Both the position numbers and the translations under genes were made by a program. This document shows, in pieces, positions 17,060 to 26,338 of a DNA stretch of 64,000 nucleotides. Each line of letters starts with the position of its first letter. Positions within the stretch are counted from its first letter, which is position 1. The stretch is from NCBI GenBank assembly GCA_946478235.1, contig CAMLBF010000003.1, positions 186,001-250,000 of the forward strand. Reading direction: 5' to 3'. The notes beneath the pieces are model-generated. The model made no database searches, was not told the DNA's origin, and was given only the letters and a program-made list of their open reading frames with translations. This DNA comes from an uncultured Bartonella sp. (GTDB taxonomy: Bacteria > Pseudomonadota > Alphaproteobacteria > Rhizobiales > Rhizobiaceae).

Positions 17060-18199
17060 ATGGCGCAATCCGAACAAGACAGCGATGTAAAAAATGAAGA
17101 TCCGGTGGTTGATGAAACTACATCGGAAAAGCCAAAAACATCGTCTGTTATTGATAACCTTACAGGACAACAAAAAGTAGCGGCATTACTTGTTGCAATG
17201 GGTAAACCTGCAGCGGCAAAAGTGCTTAAACATTTTTCGCCAGAAGATTTGCGTCGGTTAAGTGGCCAAGCACATACACTTCCTAATATCACGCCTGATG
17301 ATTTTGATATATTGGTCAGACAGTTTGAAGACGCTTTTGCTGAAGGCGCATCTTTTTCCCAAGCTGGCGAACGATTTGATACGCTTGTTCAGGAAACACT
17401 GCCTGAAGATGAAGCCGCAAAGGTACTCGATCCCAATGCGACACCTGCCCTGCCCTTGGAAAGTCTTTGGGATATTATGGGTAAGATGTCTGCCGAAGAG
17501 TTACAAAACTATCTTTCGCAAGAACATCCACAAGTTCTCGCTTATATTATTTCACGCCTGCCATCTGATCTTGCAGCAAAATTGTTACTTGCGCAAACAA
17601 TGGCCATACGGGGCGATGTCATTCGCCGGACATTGCATTTACGTGCGGTATTACCAGTTGTTGACGAGATATTAGATCAAGCGTTACGGCCGCTATTCTC
17701 ACAAAAAGGCGACGCGGCGGAACAATCGCATTATGGCGAAGTGGCAACGATTTTAAATCAGCTCGACAAGAGTGATGTTGACGAGATGTTGGCAAGTCTC
17801 GATGGTCTTGATCCAGACGATCTGGAAAAGATAAAATCCAAATTATTTGTATTTGATGACATTCCGCGCCTCACTGCACGCGCACGCTTACTGCTGTTTG
17901 ATGATATACCAACAGATGTCATTATAACTGCTCTACGAGGTGCCGATAAAAATATCGTTGATGTTATTTTAAGCTCATTGTCCCAACGCAGCCGTCGTAT
18001 GGTTGAAGCGGAATTAAAATCGCCGAACGATGTGTTGACGCAAGTTGATATTACAAATGCACGACGCACGATTGCGCAAGACGCTATCAAATTGGCCAAT
18101 GAAGGAAAAATAACACTGACAAGCGATGCCGATGCTGCACAAGATAGCAACGGGGCTCCAAACACGGAAGGTGACGAAGGGAAGGCTTCCTCAAAATGA
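17060..18199 (+). CDS. fliG: Flagellar switch protein FliG
   Basis: FliG (379 residues) is the rotor protein that contacts MotA and binds FliF. The N-terminal domain (about 35-130), the middle domain with the conserved EHPQ motif (SQEHPQVLAYIISRLP) and the C-terminal charged helix region (VDVILSSLSQRSRRMVEAEL) are all recognisable. Both ends carry extra acidic, low-complexity tails of about 30 residues. It is encoded between fliN and flhB, six bases from flhB. Confidence 0.94.
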   Translation: MAQSEQDSDVKNEDPVVDETTSEKPKTSSVIDNLTGQQKVAALLVAMGKPAAAKVLKHFSPEDLRRLSGQAHTLPNITPDDFDILVRQFEDAFAEGASFSQAGERFDTLVQETLPEDEAAKVLDPNATPALPLESLWDIMGKMSAEELQNYLSQEHPQVLAYIISRLPSDLAAKLLLAQTMAIRGDVIRRTLHLRAVLPVVDEILDQALRPLFSQKGDAAEQSHYGEVATILNQLDKSDVDEMLASLDGLDPDDLEKIKSKLFVFDDIPRLTARARLLLFDDIPTDVIITALRGADKNIVDVILSSLSQRSRRMVEAELKSPNDVLTQVDITNARRTIAQDAIKLANEGKITLTSDADAAQDSNGAPNTEGDEGKASSK

Positions 18200-18205
18200 T
18201 AAATT

Positions 18206-19276
18206 ATGGCTGAGGAAAAACCCGATAAAGACAGTCAAACAGAGGAACCGACCGAGCACAAGATAAGCAAAGCCGAAGAGAAGGGAAACTTGCCTTTTTC
18301 ACGCGAATTGCCGACTTTTGCATCTCTTGTTGGTTACAGTATAATTGCCATTTTTGTGGCATTACCATCAATGTCCAAACTGTCTACTTTTCTTGTCCAA
18401 TGGATAGAACGTCCTGAAAGTTGGCGTCTAAATGGTGCAGAAGACGTCAAGCATCTTATGTTTCTAGTGGGGGGATCTGTCGGTTTGGCTTTAGCGCCCA
18501 TACTTGTTATTATTCCTGTTATAGGTATTGCGTCCTCCATGATACAAAATGCTCCACGATTTGTTGGAGAAAGAATTAGACCGCAGTTTTCACGCATCTC
18601 ACCATTAAACGGCTTAAACCGTATCTTTGGTAAAGCGGGCTTTGTCGAGTTTTTAAAGTCTCTGGCAAAGCTAATTGGTGTTAGCCTGATTGTTTATTTT
18701 TCTTTTTTCAAAGGAAATACGGTTTTTATTGATGCCTTAGCGACCGATTCATCGGCAATACCTGAATATATCCGGTCTGAAATTGCTCACCTTCTTATCT
18801 CTTTTGCTGTCTCTGTCGTCGCCATCGCCGGGTTCGACATTGCTTGGTCACGATTTAATTGGAGAAGAAATTTACGCATGAGCAAGCAGGAACTTCGTGA
18901 TGAGCAAAAGGAAATCGAAGGTAACCCTATGGTGAAAGCACGTATGCGGTCATTAGCACGTGACCGTATACGCCGCCAAATGATGGCGAATGTTCCCAAA
19001 GCCACCATGGTTATCGCAAACCCAACACACTTTTCTGTCGCCTTACGATATCAACCACCTGCCGACTATGCCCCTGTTGTTATTGCCAAAGGACAGGACA
19101 TTTTGGCAATCAAAATCCGAGAAATAGCCACTGAACATGATATACCTGTGATTGAAAACGTGCCATTGGCACGTGCACTCTATAAACAAGTTGAAGTTGA
19201 TCAAGTTATACCGCAAGAATTCTATCAAGCTGTTGCTGAGTTGATTCGTTTTGTTAACAGTCAAAAGCTACAGTGA
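18206..19276 (+). CDS. flhB: Flagellar export switch protein FlhB
   Basis: FlhB (356 residues) is the export-gate subunit that switches substrate specificity from rod/hook to filament. Four membrane helices lie within residues 35-215. The autocleavage motif NPTH is at 272-275, inside MVIANPTHFSVALRY, so self-processing is expected. The N-terminal charged segment EEPTEHKISKAEEKGNLPFS is typical. It is the last core gene in the plus-strand operon. Confidence 0.95.
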   Translation: MAEEKPDKDSQTEEPTEHKISKAEEKGNLPFSRELPTFASLVGYSIIAIFVALPSMSKLSTFLVQWIERPESWRLNGAEDVKHLMFLVGGSVGLALAPILVIIPVIGIASSMIQNAPRFVGERIRPQFSRISPLNGLNRIFGKAGFVEFLKSLAKLIGVSLIVYFSFFKGNTVFIDALATDSSAIPEYIRSEIAHLLISFAVSVVAIAGFDIAWSRFNWRRNLRMSKQELRDEQKEIEGNPMVKARMRSLARDRIRRQMMANVPKATMVIANPTHFSVALRYQPPADYAPVVIAKGQDILAIKIREIATEHDIPVIENVPLARALYKQVEVDQVIPQEFYQAVAELIRFVNSQKLQ

Positions 19277-19326
19277 CAGAATAAATATCGTTCTAGTTCA
19301 ATTTAAACTGTGTCGTGAAAAATAAA

Positions 19327-19752
19327 ATGAGCGAAGATACTTTGAATGAAATGCGTGAAAAGATGATTGCCAAACAAGTGGCTCGGATCATACCAGAAAT
19401 CAAACTGGTCGACGCGGCTGATTTCATCGCGTATATCCACGACGAGCATTTTGCCAATATTACCGACATTATTGATGCCGCCACTGAACTACACTTCTAT
19501 CCCCATACAATGCGTTTTGGGCATAATGGAAGTTATCTATTGGATTGGGATACACCACCGACGATCACGCTTGATATGGAATTTTCCAATGAAGGCGTTA
19601 CAGCATATTTCCAGATTATTATGTCGCCTGAAGGATTTGCTATTCAACTGGAAAACATCGTTTTTGAAAATCCTAGTGATGACGATACGAATACCCGTAT
19701 TTTGATGCAAGCCCTTGATGATGCCCGCATTCAAAACATACAAGCCCACTAA
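19327..19752 (+). CDS. Unknown protein at the end of the motA-flhB operon
   Basis: A 141-residue acidic soluble protein without signal peptide or membrane segment; I do not recognise a family. It has helical N-terminal (EMREKMIAKQVARIIPEI) and beta-rich C-terminal parts (TPPTITLDMEFSNEGVTAYF). It follows flhB by 50 bases on the same strand, so it is probably cotranscribed. The start could be the GTG at 19315 or the ATG at 19327; neither has a strong ribosome site. A stem-like sequence, not a clear terminator, follows. Confidence 0.6.
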   Translation: MSEDTLNEMREKMIAKQVARIIPEIKLVDAADFIAYIHDEHFANITDIIDAATELHFYPHTMRFGHNGSYLLDWDTPPTITLDMEFSNEGVTAYFQIIMSPEGFAIQLENIVFENPSDDDTNTRILMQALDDARIQNIQAH

Positions 19753-19836
19753 AAACATTGTAACGTGTTAAAAGAAAAGGCGCATAACGCGCCCTATTTC
19801 CAAACAATCCAATAAAACCAATAACTGCTTTTGCTG

Positions 19837-20301
19837 TTATTTTACTTTATTCATATCCCTCACTTGGTCTGCCGGTATATAATTAAACTGCTCAACCATA
19901 AGATCTTTAATAACAGGCTCGGGAAAGCGCTGATTAACCCCGTCAATAATTTGTTTTTTCACATCATCAAACTTTACTCGTTCGATTTTTTTCGTGTCGG
20001 AATATGAGCCGAAAAATATTCTGAAAACCTCATCGTTTACAAAAATCCCCAGAGGCACATTCAACTTATGTTTTACATCTGAATCGACCGTGTAAATGAG
20101 CTGAGAAATAATATAGCCGTTCACTTTTCCATCGGCCAAAATTGGTACGCTCATGACATCAGTCCGATCATAATCAATCGTCGGGCCTACATTTTCTGTT
20201 GCATCTGCAGATTTTGGTTCAGAGTTTATCTTGATGCCCAGCATCAGGGTTCCTAAAGCAACCACGCATACCCACAAACCAATGGCAACAATTTTTATCA
20301 T
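19837..20301 (-). CDS. Single-pass membrane protein in the flhA operon, possibly FliL-like
   Basis: A 154-residue protein with one N-terminal membrane helix (about 5-25, VAIGLWVCVVALGTLMLGI) and a periplasmic domain of about 125 residues ending MVEQFNYIPADQVRDM. The topology and the C-terminal pattern recall FliL-type proteins, but I cannot assign it firmly. It is the last gene of the minus-strand operon flhA-fliR-fliJ-flgJ-flgN and overlaps the FlgN-like gene by four bases. Confidence 0.65.
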   Translation of the reverse strand: MIKIVAIGLWVCVVALGTLMLGIKINSEPKSADATENVGPTIDYDRTDVMSVPILADGKVNGYIISQLIYTVDSDVKHKLNVPLGIFVNDEVFRIFFGSYSDTKKIERVKFDDVKKQIIDGVNQRFPEPVIKDLMVEQFNYIPADQVRDMNKVK

Positions 20302-20741
20302 TTATAGCGCCCATTATTGACTGAAAATGGGTCATAAGTTCCATCGGTTTCCTGCTGTCTTGCAGCATCTTGTATCATTTGAGAAAGTTCGCTGACGGCC
20401 TCAAGATGCACTTTCAACAATTCACTGTTCCGCTCAAGCTTGGTTGCCAAGCCACTCAATAATGTTTCAAGCTCGGTTTTAACCATATCATTCATATATT
20501 TGGCGACTTCTTCCATAGATTGGTTCAAATCGCGCAAACCGCGTGTCTTACGCGCATTAATATCATTGAAGTTGGGATTTTGATTTTTTTCCAAAGCCTC
20601 TGTCTCGTAGTCGACAACTTCTTCAAGGCTGCTCACAGCGGCTGTAAATCTGGACATTGCTATCACACGTGCAATAGGATCATCTTTATTCTTTTTTGTA
20701 ATAGATGATATTAATCCTTTTCCCTGCTCCGTTAACGGCAT
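20298..20741 (-). CDS. FlgN-like flagellar chaperone
   Basis: A 147-residue, almost entirely helical protein with a heptad-like pattern (LSGLATKLERNSELLKVHLE). FlgN-type chaperones escort hook-filament junction proteins FlgK and FlgL to the export gate. The position in the export-gate operon and the size fit. Sequence identity to enteric FlgN is not obvious, so this is a family-level inference. It begins 47 bases after the FlgJ-like gene. Confidence 0.6.
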   Translation of the reverse strand: MPLTEQGKGLISSITKKNKDDPIARVIAMSRFTAAVSSLEEVVDYETEALEKNQNPNFNDINARKTRGLRDLNQSMEEVAKYMNDMVKTELETLLSGLATKLERNSELLKVHLEAVSELSQMIQDAARQQETDGTYDPFSVNNGRYK

Positions 20742-20788
20742 AAGAAATTCCCTTTCATTTTATGATAACCATTGCCGCGCTCGCATCA

Positions 20789-21388
20789 TCAGGTATTTTT
20801 TGTCATATGTTGGCGGACAAGATTAATCTCATTGCTGTGAACGATATTATCGATTGTGGCTTGTGGATTTTTGCTTGCTCTGGCAAGTTTTCCCAAATCA
20901 TGGGTAGAGTTTAGCTCATTCGTCAATTCCACATTGGCTTGTCTCATCTGCTGGTTATTTTCCAACATTTTAGCAACGCCAATGCCACCATGATCGGCCA
21001 TTTCTTTTGCCATCGATTCAGCCATCATGGATTTCCAGAATTCGCCAGCCTGCCCCTTGCCGAAAACAGAGGGCGTGTCAGTGGTAAACATATTTTGGAT
21101 AAATGTTTGCAACATGAAAGCTTCAAACTTCTTATAAGCTTCCACATTATCTCCGCTTTCTGGCTTCAATTTGTATTTTACCTGATTAATTGATTGATTT
21201 GACGAAGTTTCCGATGTTGTTCCATCAGCGTTCGTCAATTGGGCAAATGAATTTTCATTGGCTACTTGATTAACAGCACGAACAGCGCTTTGTGCATTGC
21301 GCAATTTTTCCACCGATGCCCGATATTCGAGTGGATCTGCAGCACGAGAAACATCCAACACCAAATCAGAAGGCGGTTTTATAGCCAT
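20789..21388 (-). CDS. FlgJ-like rod-binding protein
   Basis: A 199-residue protein with the rod-binding domain found at the N-terminus of enteric FlgJ: KKFEAFMLQTFIQNMF, then FWKSMMAESMAKEMADHGGI at about residues 85-145. The muramidase domain of enteric FlgJ is absent, as is usual in alphaproteobacteria. It probably caps the growing rod; the peptidoglycan-cutting enzyme must be encoded elsewhere. It lies between the FliJ-like and FlgN-like genes. Confidence 0.8.
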   Translation of the reverse strand: MAIKPPSDLVLDVSRAADPLEYRASVEKLRNAQSAVRAVNQVANENSFAQLTNADGTTSETSSNQSINQVKYKLKPESGDNVEAYKKFEAFMLQTFIQNMFTTDTPSVFGKGQAGEFWKSMMAESMAKEMADHGGIGVAKMLENNQQMRQANVELTNELNSTHDLGKLARASKNPQATIDNIVHSNEINLVRQHMTKNT

Positions 21389-21503
21389 TTCTACCTCTTC
21401 AAGCTTATGTCCGTATCAAACCGGATTATGCTTAGAATAGGAATATCTGTGCAATTTTATATATTTACGATATTCCTAAGGTTATAAATATAGGCTGCGA
21501 AGC

Positions 21504-21899
21504 TTATGCCAAGCTGGTGTCTTTAATGATTTTAGCGGCAACATATTCTTCCAACATTGCGGCCATGTCTTTTCGTTGCTCGATATCTTTGGCTTGTTGC
21601 AATTTTTCATTAATGACATCGCAACGGCGTGAAGATTGTAATAACGTTTGTGTCTGATTTGCAATTTCATGATCGAGCACAGCTTCATGACGTGCATTGC
21701 GTTCAAGGCGGCGTGATAGCAATGTGGGGTCAAAAAAATCTGCTTGTGAGCCATGTTCCATCAAGGACATTAAAAAGTGGTCTTCTTCGTCTAATGATTG
21801 ACGCAAGCTCCGCGAATTTTCCAAATTGGCTTCGTCGCGCATTTTGACCAATTTTTGCGCTTTCAGAAGCTTGCCAAATCTTTGAATATCGTTTGTCAT
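21504..21899 (-). CDS. FliJ-like export protein
   Basis: A 131-residue helical protein starting MTNDIQRFGKLLKAQKLVKM, with alternating hydrophobic and charged residues over its length, consistent with the two-helix coiled-coil of FliJ. FliJ sits in the FliI hexamer and links ATPase to FlhA. Its start overlaps the fliR stop by one base (TAATG). Divergent small helical proteins are hard to place by sequence alone, so the call rests on length, pattern and position. Confidence 0.65.
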   Translation of the reverse strand: MTNDIQRFGKLLKAQKLVKMRDEANLENSRSLRQSLDEEDHFLMSLMEHGSQADFFDPTLLSRRLERNARHEAVLDHEIANQTQTLLQSSRRCDVINEKLQQAKDIEQRKDMAAMLEEYVAAKIIKDTSLA

Positions 21900-22666
21900 T
21901 ATGGCCCCCTATTCAACCAGGTTGATAGTTCCGACGTTAAAAAGGTAAGAATTTCTGGCATCAAATAATATAACAATAACAAGCCCCCCAGCATGACAAA
22001 GGGCATCGAGATGAAATAGACAGGAATACTAGGGGTTAATTTGTTAATCAAACCAACTGATATATTGACCAGAATTGCATAGATAATAAATGGGCTTGCT
22101 ATCCGCAGTGTTGTTAAAAAACTTTGTGAAAGTGCATCTCTATAATCAATAAGCGCGGATTGCGGCTTTGGTATTAAAGACACAGGTATAATCTGGTAAG
22201 ATGTCAGCAAGCCTTTTATGACAACCATATGAAGATCACTTGCAAAAAACAGCATTAACATGCCTAAAGTTATAAAATTGGCAACTTGAGATTCTGGCAT
22301 TGATTCAATGACGCTATTGCCGGGTTGACCAGAATATCCAGCAGACATACCGATAATATTTGCCATAAATTGAACCGCCCACATATAAGCATGCGCGATT
22401 ACGCCAAATGTTGCTCCAACAAGCGATTCCGCAGCAATTCCGGCAAGCAAAGTCGCCAGTGTCGGATTTTGAGTAATGTTGTGAAAATTGTCACCGGCCA
22501 ATGGCACGATAATGAGCGAAAAAGCAATGGCCAAAAATAATCTCAGTTTCATCGGAATGCGTGAACTTGAAAAGCCCGGAACCAGCATCAAACAAGCCCC
22601 CACCCTCGCAAAAATCAACATGGTGACAACAACCAGTTGATCAAGGGGAAGCGAGGTGAACGACAT
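21899..22666 (-). CDS. fliR: Flagellar export gate protein FliR
   Basis: FliR (255 residues) is a membrane subunit of the export gate that assembles with FliP and FliQ. Six or more hydrophobic segments are visible. The N-terminal VTMLIFARVGACLMLVPGFS and the GMSAGYSGQPGNSVIESM loop are family hallmarks. It follows flhA by 12 bases and is coupled to the FliJ-like gene. Confidence 0.93.
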   Translation of the reverse strand: MSFTSLPLDQLVVVTMLIFARVGACLMLVPGFSSSRIPMKLRLFLAIAFSLIIVPLAGDNFHNITQNPTLATLLAGIAAESLVGATFGVIAHAYMWAVQFMANIIGMSAGYSGQPGNSVIESMPESQVANFITLGMLMLFFASDLHMVVIKGLLTSYQIIPVSLIPKPQSALIDYRDALSQSFLTTLRIASPFIIYAILVNISVGLINKLTPSIPVYFISMPFVMLGGLLLLYYLMPEILTFLTSELSTWLNRGP

Positions 22667-22678
22667 GACCTAATCCAA

Positions 22679-24772
22679 TCAATCAGCTATGGTTCCCAAG
22701 GTTTTCACTTCAACGCCCCGTGCAATTTCGGCATGGGATAAAACTGGCAAGGTAGTAAATAAACGTTCGATAATCATTCTGACATAAGGGCGAGCTTCCG
22801 GCGAGGTAATCAAAACAAAGCGTTCGCCTTTTTCCATATGTTTGCGAATGGAATTTGTTGCAGCAGTACCGAATTTTTCTAGTTCACGTGGATCAATATC
22901 AAACTCGATAATTTCACCTTTGGCATCCCGTTTTAATGCCTGATGGAAAACAAGATCCCAATGGCTACCTAAGCGCAACACGTTTAAAACGCCGTTATCT
23001 GATAAATCGCCACATATTTGCTGCGACATACGCATACGAACGTGTTCGACAATAAGTTCTGCACGCCGGACATGGGGCGCAATTTCCGCGATAGCTTCAA
23101 GAATAAGATCAAGATTGCGAATAGAAACACGTTCTGCAAGCAACAATTTCAATACCGATTGCAAACCAGAATAGGATAAATGTGCCGGACAGATTTCCTC
23201 CAAAAGTTTGCGATATTCTGGCCCCAAGCGTTCCAAAAGTATGCGCATATCCTTGTAGGAAAGCAATTGCGCCAAATTATTGCGCAAAACTTCACTCAAA
23301 TGCGTCAGCAAGACTGACAGATTATCCACCGCAAGATACCCATCACGCATAAGCTCTGGACGAAAGGTTTCGGATGTTGCAAAAGCACGCATGCCAAAGG
23401 CTGGTTCACGCACTTCTTCCCCAGGCAAATTGGGAACAGGTTTGTCGCCCAACATAACCAATACGTCACCAATGCGCATTTCATATGATGCAACGGTTGT
23501 GCCATGCAATTTTATCCGATAACTTTTGGCTGGTGTATCATAATCATCAGAAACCTGAATTTCAGGGATAACAAAGCCATATTCCTGCGCAAACTTGCGG
23601 CGCATTTTGGCAACACGATTTGCCAATTCGGCCTGATGCGGAAGTAGACGCGTTGATAATTGTTTGCCTAAACTCAATTCAATCTGTGGTGTTTCCAGTG
23701 ATGCTTTAACAGATTGGCTTTCTTCCCTTCTTGCGATTTGATCGGCTTGCGCCTGCAATGCCTGCTGTTCGGCGGCTTCCCTTTGCAAGCGACGCGGTAT
23801 TGAAAAACCGATACCAGCCAACATTGCCGCCAATGTTAAAAATGGAAAAGCGGGTAAACCAGGCATGAGCCCCAAAATTGCCAATAAAATAGCAGCCACA
23901 AATAACGCTTTCGGATAGCCTCCCAACTGTCCAAAAACTGCTTTTTCGGTTGAACCGCGTGTTCCACCTTTAGAAACGAGCAATCCGGCAGCCAGCGACA
24001 CAATAAGAGCAGGAATTTGGGTGACCAGACCATCACCAACCGACAGTTTGGTGAAAACATCGGCTGCTTGCGAAATATCCATGCCGTGGCGTGTAACGCC
24101 AATGACAATACCGCCAAAAATATTGACAGCAGTAATAATAAGACCAGCAATAGCGTCGCCACGAACAAACTTGGATGCACCATCCATGGAACCGAAAAAA
24201 GAGCTTTCCTCTTCAAGCTCACGACGACGATTTTGCGCCTGTTTTTCATCAATCAAACCGGAAGACAAATCGGCATCAATAGCCATTTGCTTACCCGGGA
24301 TAGCGTCGAGGGTAAATCGAGCCCCTACTTCTGCAATACGTGTTGCGCCCTTTGTAATAACCAGAAAGTTGACGATAATGAGAATGGCGAAAACAACAAG
24401 ACCAATGACAAAATCCCCGCCCATCACAAATTGTGAAAACCCGTGAATAACATGCCCTGCAGCCGTATATCCCTCATCCCCATGGGTCAGGATAACGCGC
24501 GTTGTTGCAATGTTAAGAGACAGCCGAAGCATGGTTGCAATAAGTAAGACCGTAGGAAAAGCAGAAAAATCCAGCGGCCGCTGGATCCATAATGCAACCA
24601 TGAGAATGAGAACGGAAAAAGCAATCGAAAATGATAAGCCCAAATCCAAGATAAATGATGGAACAGGCAGAAATAACACTGTTAAAATGACAACAATACC
24701 AGCAGCAAATCCCACATCGCTGCCAGAAAACTTGTTACTTTTATCAGTAGAATTCACCGCGCTTTGCTGCAC
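22679..24772 (-). CDS. flhA: Flagellar export gate protein FlhA
   Basis: FlhA (697 residues) is the large proton-using export-gate protein. Eight membrane helices lie in residues 20-320, with the FHIPEP-family signature region [20 protein letters not shown] in the cytoplasmic loop. The C-terminal cytoplasmic domain (about 350-697) that docks export chaperones is complete. It heads the minus-strand operon. In rhizobia fliQ usually sits directly upstream of flhA, but here no fliQ is found and a 347-base spacer with a palindrome precedes the gene. Confidence 0.95.
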   Translation of the reverse strand: MQQSAVNSTDKSNKFSGSDVGFAAGIVVILTVLFLPVPSFILDLGLSFSIAFSVLILMVALWIQRPLDFSAFPTVLLIATMLRLSLNIATTRVILTHGDEGYTAAGHVIHGFSQFVMGGDFVIGLVVFAILIIVNFLVITKGATRIAEVGARFTLDAIPGKQMAIDADLSSGLIDEKQAQNRRRELEEESSFFGSMDGASKFVRGDAIAGLIITAVNIFGGIVIGVTRHGMDISQAADVFTKLSVGDGLVTQIPALIVSLAAGLLVSKGGTRGSTEKAVFGQLGGYPKALFVAAILLAILGLMPGLPAFPFLTLAAMLAGIGFSIPRRLQREAAEQQALQAQADQIARREESQSVKASLETPQIELSLGKQLSTRLLPHQAELANRVAKMRRKFAQEYGFVIPEIQVSDDYDTPAKSYRIKLHGTTVASYEMRIGDVLVMLGDKPVPNLPGEEVREPAFGMRAFATSETFRPELMRDGYLAVDNLSVLLTHLSEVLRNNLAQLLSYKDMRILLERLGPEYRKLLEEICPAHLSYSGLQSVLKLLLAERVSIRNLDLILEAIAEIAPHVRRAELIVEHVRMRMSQQICGDLSDNGVLNVLRLGSHWDLVFHQALKRDAKGEIIEFDIDPRELEKFGTAATNSIRKHMEKGERFVLITSPEARPYVRMIIERLFTTLPVLSHAEIARGVEVKTLGTIAD

Positions 24773-25119
24773 GTGTTTTTCCCTCTATCTGTCAAATAGC
24801 GTAATGGCTTCTCCATCACACAACTGATTTTATTTTCATGAAAATAAAAAATGAACCTTGTGCGAACATGGCGCGTTAAAGACAGTGTGAAAGGTAAAAT
24901 TTATAAAAAAATAACCAAAATGGCATAAACAAGGTGATGTTTTATCTAACAATTATTTTGTTTGACCAAAAAAATCTGGCAAAAACGTTAGAAAATAGGC
25001 AGTTTTCCCTAATAATAAAAAAAATGTCACGGAACTTTTCACAATTGCCAGAATTGTAACACATTGTTATATTACGTGATGTAACATAGTGTGATAGACA
25101 AAACATTCGAGGTGATGAA
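24773..25119. other. Divergent spacer between flhA and the 30-codon gene
   Basis: AT-rich spacer of 347 bases holding the promoters of flhA (minus) and of the small membrane-peptide gene (plus). It contains a perfect 22-bp palindrome at 24828-24849 and the inverted repeat TAACA-CAT-TGTTA at 25057-25069. No fliQ remnant or other ORF is seen. Confidence 0.5.
24828..24849. promoter_or_regulatory. Perfect 22-bp palindrome upstream of flhA
   Basis: The sequence reads TTTTATTTT-CATG-AAAATAAAA, perfectly self-complementary, ending 56 bases before the flhA start. Long palindromes in a promoter region suit a dimeric regulator, or a cruciform/hairpin in the mRNA leader. AT-richness raises the chance of coincidence. 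Confidence 0.45.
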
Positions 25120-25212
25120 ATGACTGATATGATGAAAACCGCCGTATTTTACTCGATGATGATTGTTAGCATGAATGTTGCAATCGCATTTGCTGTTGTA
25201 GGAATGAACTAA
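25120..25212 (+). CDS. 30-residue hydrophobic membrane peptide
   Basis: A short ORF that begins MTDMMKTAVFYSMM and continues with one hydrophobic segment (IVSMNVAIAFAVVGMN), enough for a single membrane helix. ATG at 25120 is preceded by GAGGTG at good spacing, and a 9-bp hairpin follows the stop at 25232. It lies divergently from flhA. Six of 30 residues are Met, unusual for chance DNA. The function is unknown; possibilities are a small inner-membrane modulator or a leader peptide. Confidence 0.6.
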   Translation: MTDMMKTAVFYSMMIVSMNVAIAFAVVGMN

Positions 25213-25231
25213 GACAAATCGTTTTTGGCCG

Positions 25232-25253
25232 GATAAGGCTAGAAAGCCTTATC
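25232..25253. terminator. Strong hairpin between the small gene and fdhD
   Basis: GATAAGGCT/AGCCTTATC, nine perfect base pairs with loop AGAA. It lies between two convergent genes and probably stops transcription from both. There is no long T run on either side, so it may instead be an RNA 3'-end stabiliser. Confidence 0.55.
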
Positions 25254-25291
25254 ATGCGGGTGAATTGCGTTTATCGTAAATGCATGAGCTT

Positions 25292-26164
25292 TTATGCTGT
25301 GGCGTTAAGTATTCGTTGTGCGCCACAATAGATTTCAAAATCCTGATCACGCACCCGACCAATCAATGTCATATTTGATTGTTCGCCAATTCTGATGGCT
25401 TCTGCGGTTGCCGCGGAAACAGCAGCCAAACTGGAAACACCCAACATTGCTGCTTTTTGAACCATTTCCATAGACAATCTGCTTGTTACAACAATCAAAC
25501 CATCTGTGACATTGATATGATTGCGAAATAGGTGCCCGCATAATTTATCAAGTGCGTTATGTCTACCAACATCTTCCCTAATAAACTGAACGCCAGCTTC
25601 CTTGGTATAAAATGCTGCTGCATGAGCAGAACGGGTTAAATTGTTTAACGTCTGCATCTGACAAATGACACGTGCAGCTTCACAGACATCTGCATTGCTA
25701 AAAGTCACATCAGATTGCACACGTGGAATGTCTCGCATAGCCGCATCAATGGATTCTATTCCACATAAGCCACAGCCAACAGGTCCTGCCATATTTCGTC
25801 TGCGTTTGCGAAATGCGTCCCGTCGATCAACGTTAAGCGAGATTTGAATATCTATACCGCGTGGCACATTGACGATACCAATCCGCTCGATTTCCTTTGA
25901 GCTATTGATAAGACCTTCTGTCAGACTAAAACCAAAAGCAAAATCTTCCAAATTATCAGGCGAAGCCATTAACACCGCTTGTGTCGTGCCATCATAGGAA
26001 AGCGCAATCGGCACTTCTTCGGCTACCAATTTAGTTTTTTCGCTTAAGTTTCCTTTGGTCAATGATAGAATTGGAAAGTTTGTCAAACTTGGCTTGAAAT
26101 CAATTTCATCATCGCTTTTTTCAATGGAATATTCCCCGTTATCCATTTTCGCTTTTTTATTCAT
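25292..26164 (-). CDS. fdhD: Formate dehydrogenase accessory sulfurtransferase FdhD
   Basis: FdhD (290 residues) passes sulfur from IscS to the molybdenum cofactor of formate dehydrogenase, in the cytoplasm. The catalytic CxxC is present as CGLC at 131-134 within GPVGCGLCGIESID. The C-terminal nucleotide/cofactor region DVGRHNALDKLCG, then VVTSRLSMEMVQKAA, is well conserved. The first 25 residues are a variable, charged extension; an ATG at codon 7 is a possible alternative start. No formate dehydrogenase gene is adjacent, so its target must be encoded elsewhere. Confidence 0.93.
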   Translation of the reverse strand: MNKKAKMDNGEYSIEKSDDEIDFKPSLTNFPILSLTKGNLSEKTKLVAEEVPIALSYDGTTQAVLMASPDNLEDFAFGFSLTEGLINSSKEIERIGIVNVPRGIDIQISLNVDRRDAFRKRRRNMAGPVGCGLCGIESIDAAMRDIPRVQSDVTFSNADVCEAARVICQMQTLNNLTRSAHAAAFYTKEAGVQFIREDVGRHNALDKLCGHLFRNHINVTDGLIVVTSRLSMEMVQKAAMLGVSSLAAVSAATAEAIRIGEQSNMTLIGRVRDQDFEIYCGAQRILNATA

Positions 26165-26338
26165 ATCAGACCAAATATCCCGTCGAATCTATTCGACTGT
26201 TCTTATAAATCGGATTTATTAATCGGCAAACGCATTGTTTCACAGCAATAGAAACAAATATTTGTGTGCTTGCCACCTCTCTTGCAATCAGATACTTTTA
26301 TACTTAGCAAAAGAATGAATAGGGTGGAATGGATTTCT

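Noticed and set aside
24773-25119. Search for a hidden fliQ upstream of flhA
   Set aside because: No frame in this stretch encodes an 80-90-residue two-helix protein; stops occur in all frames.
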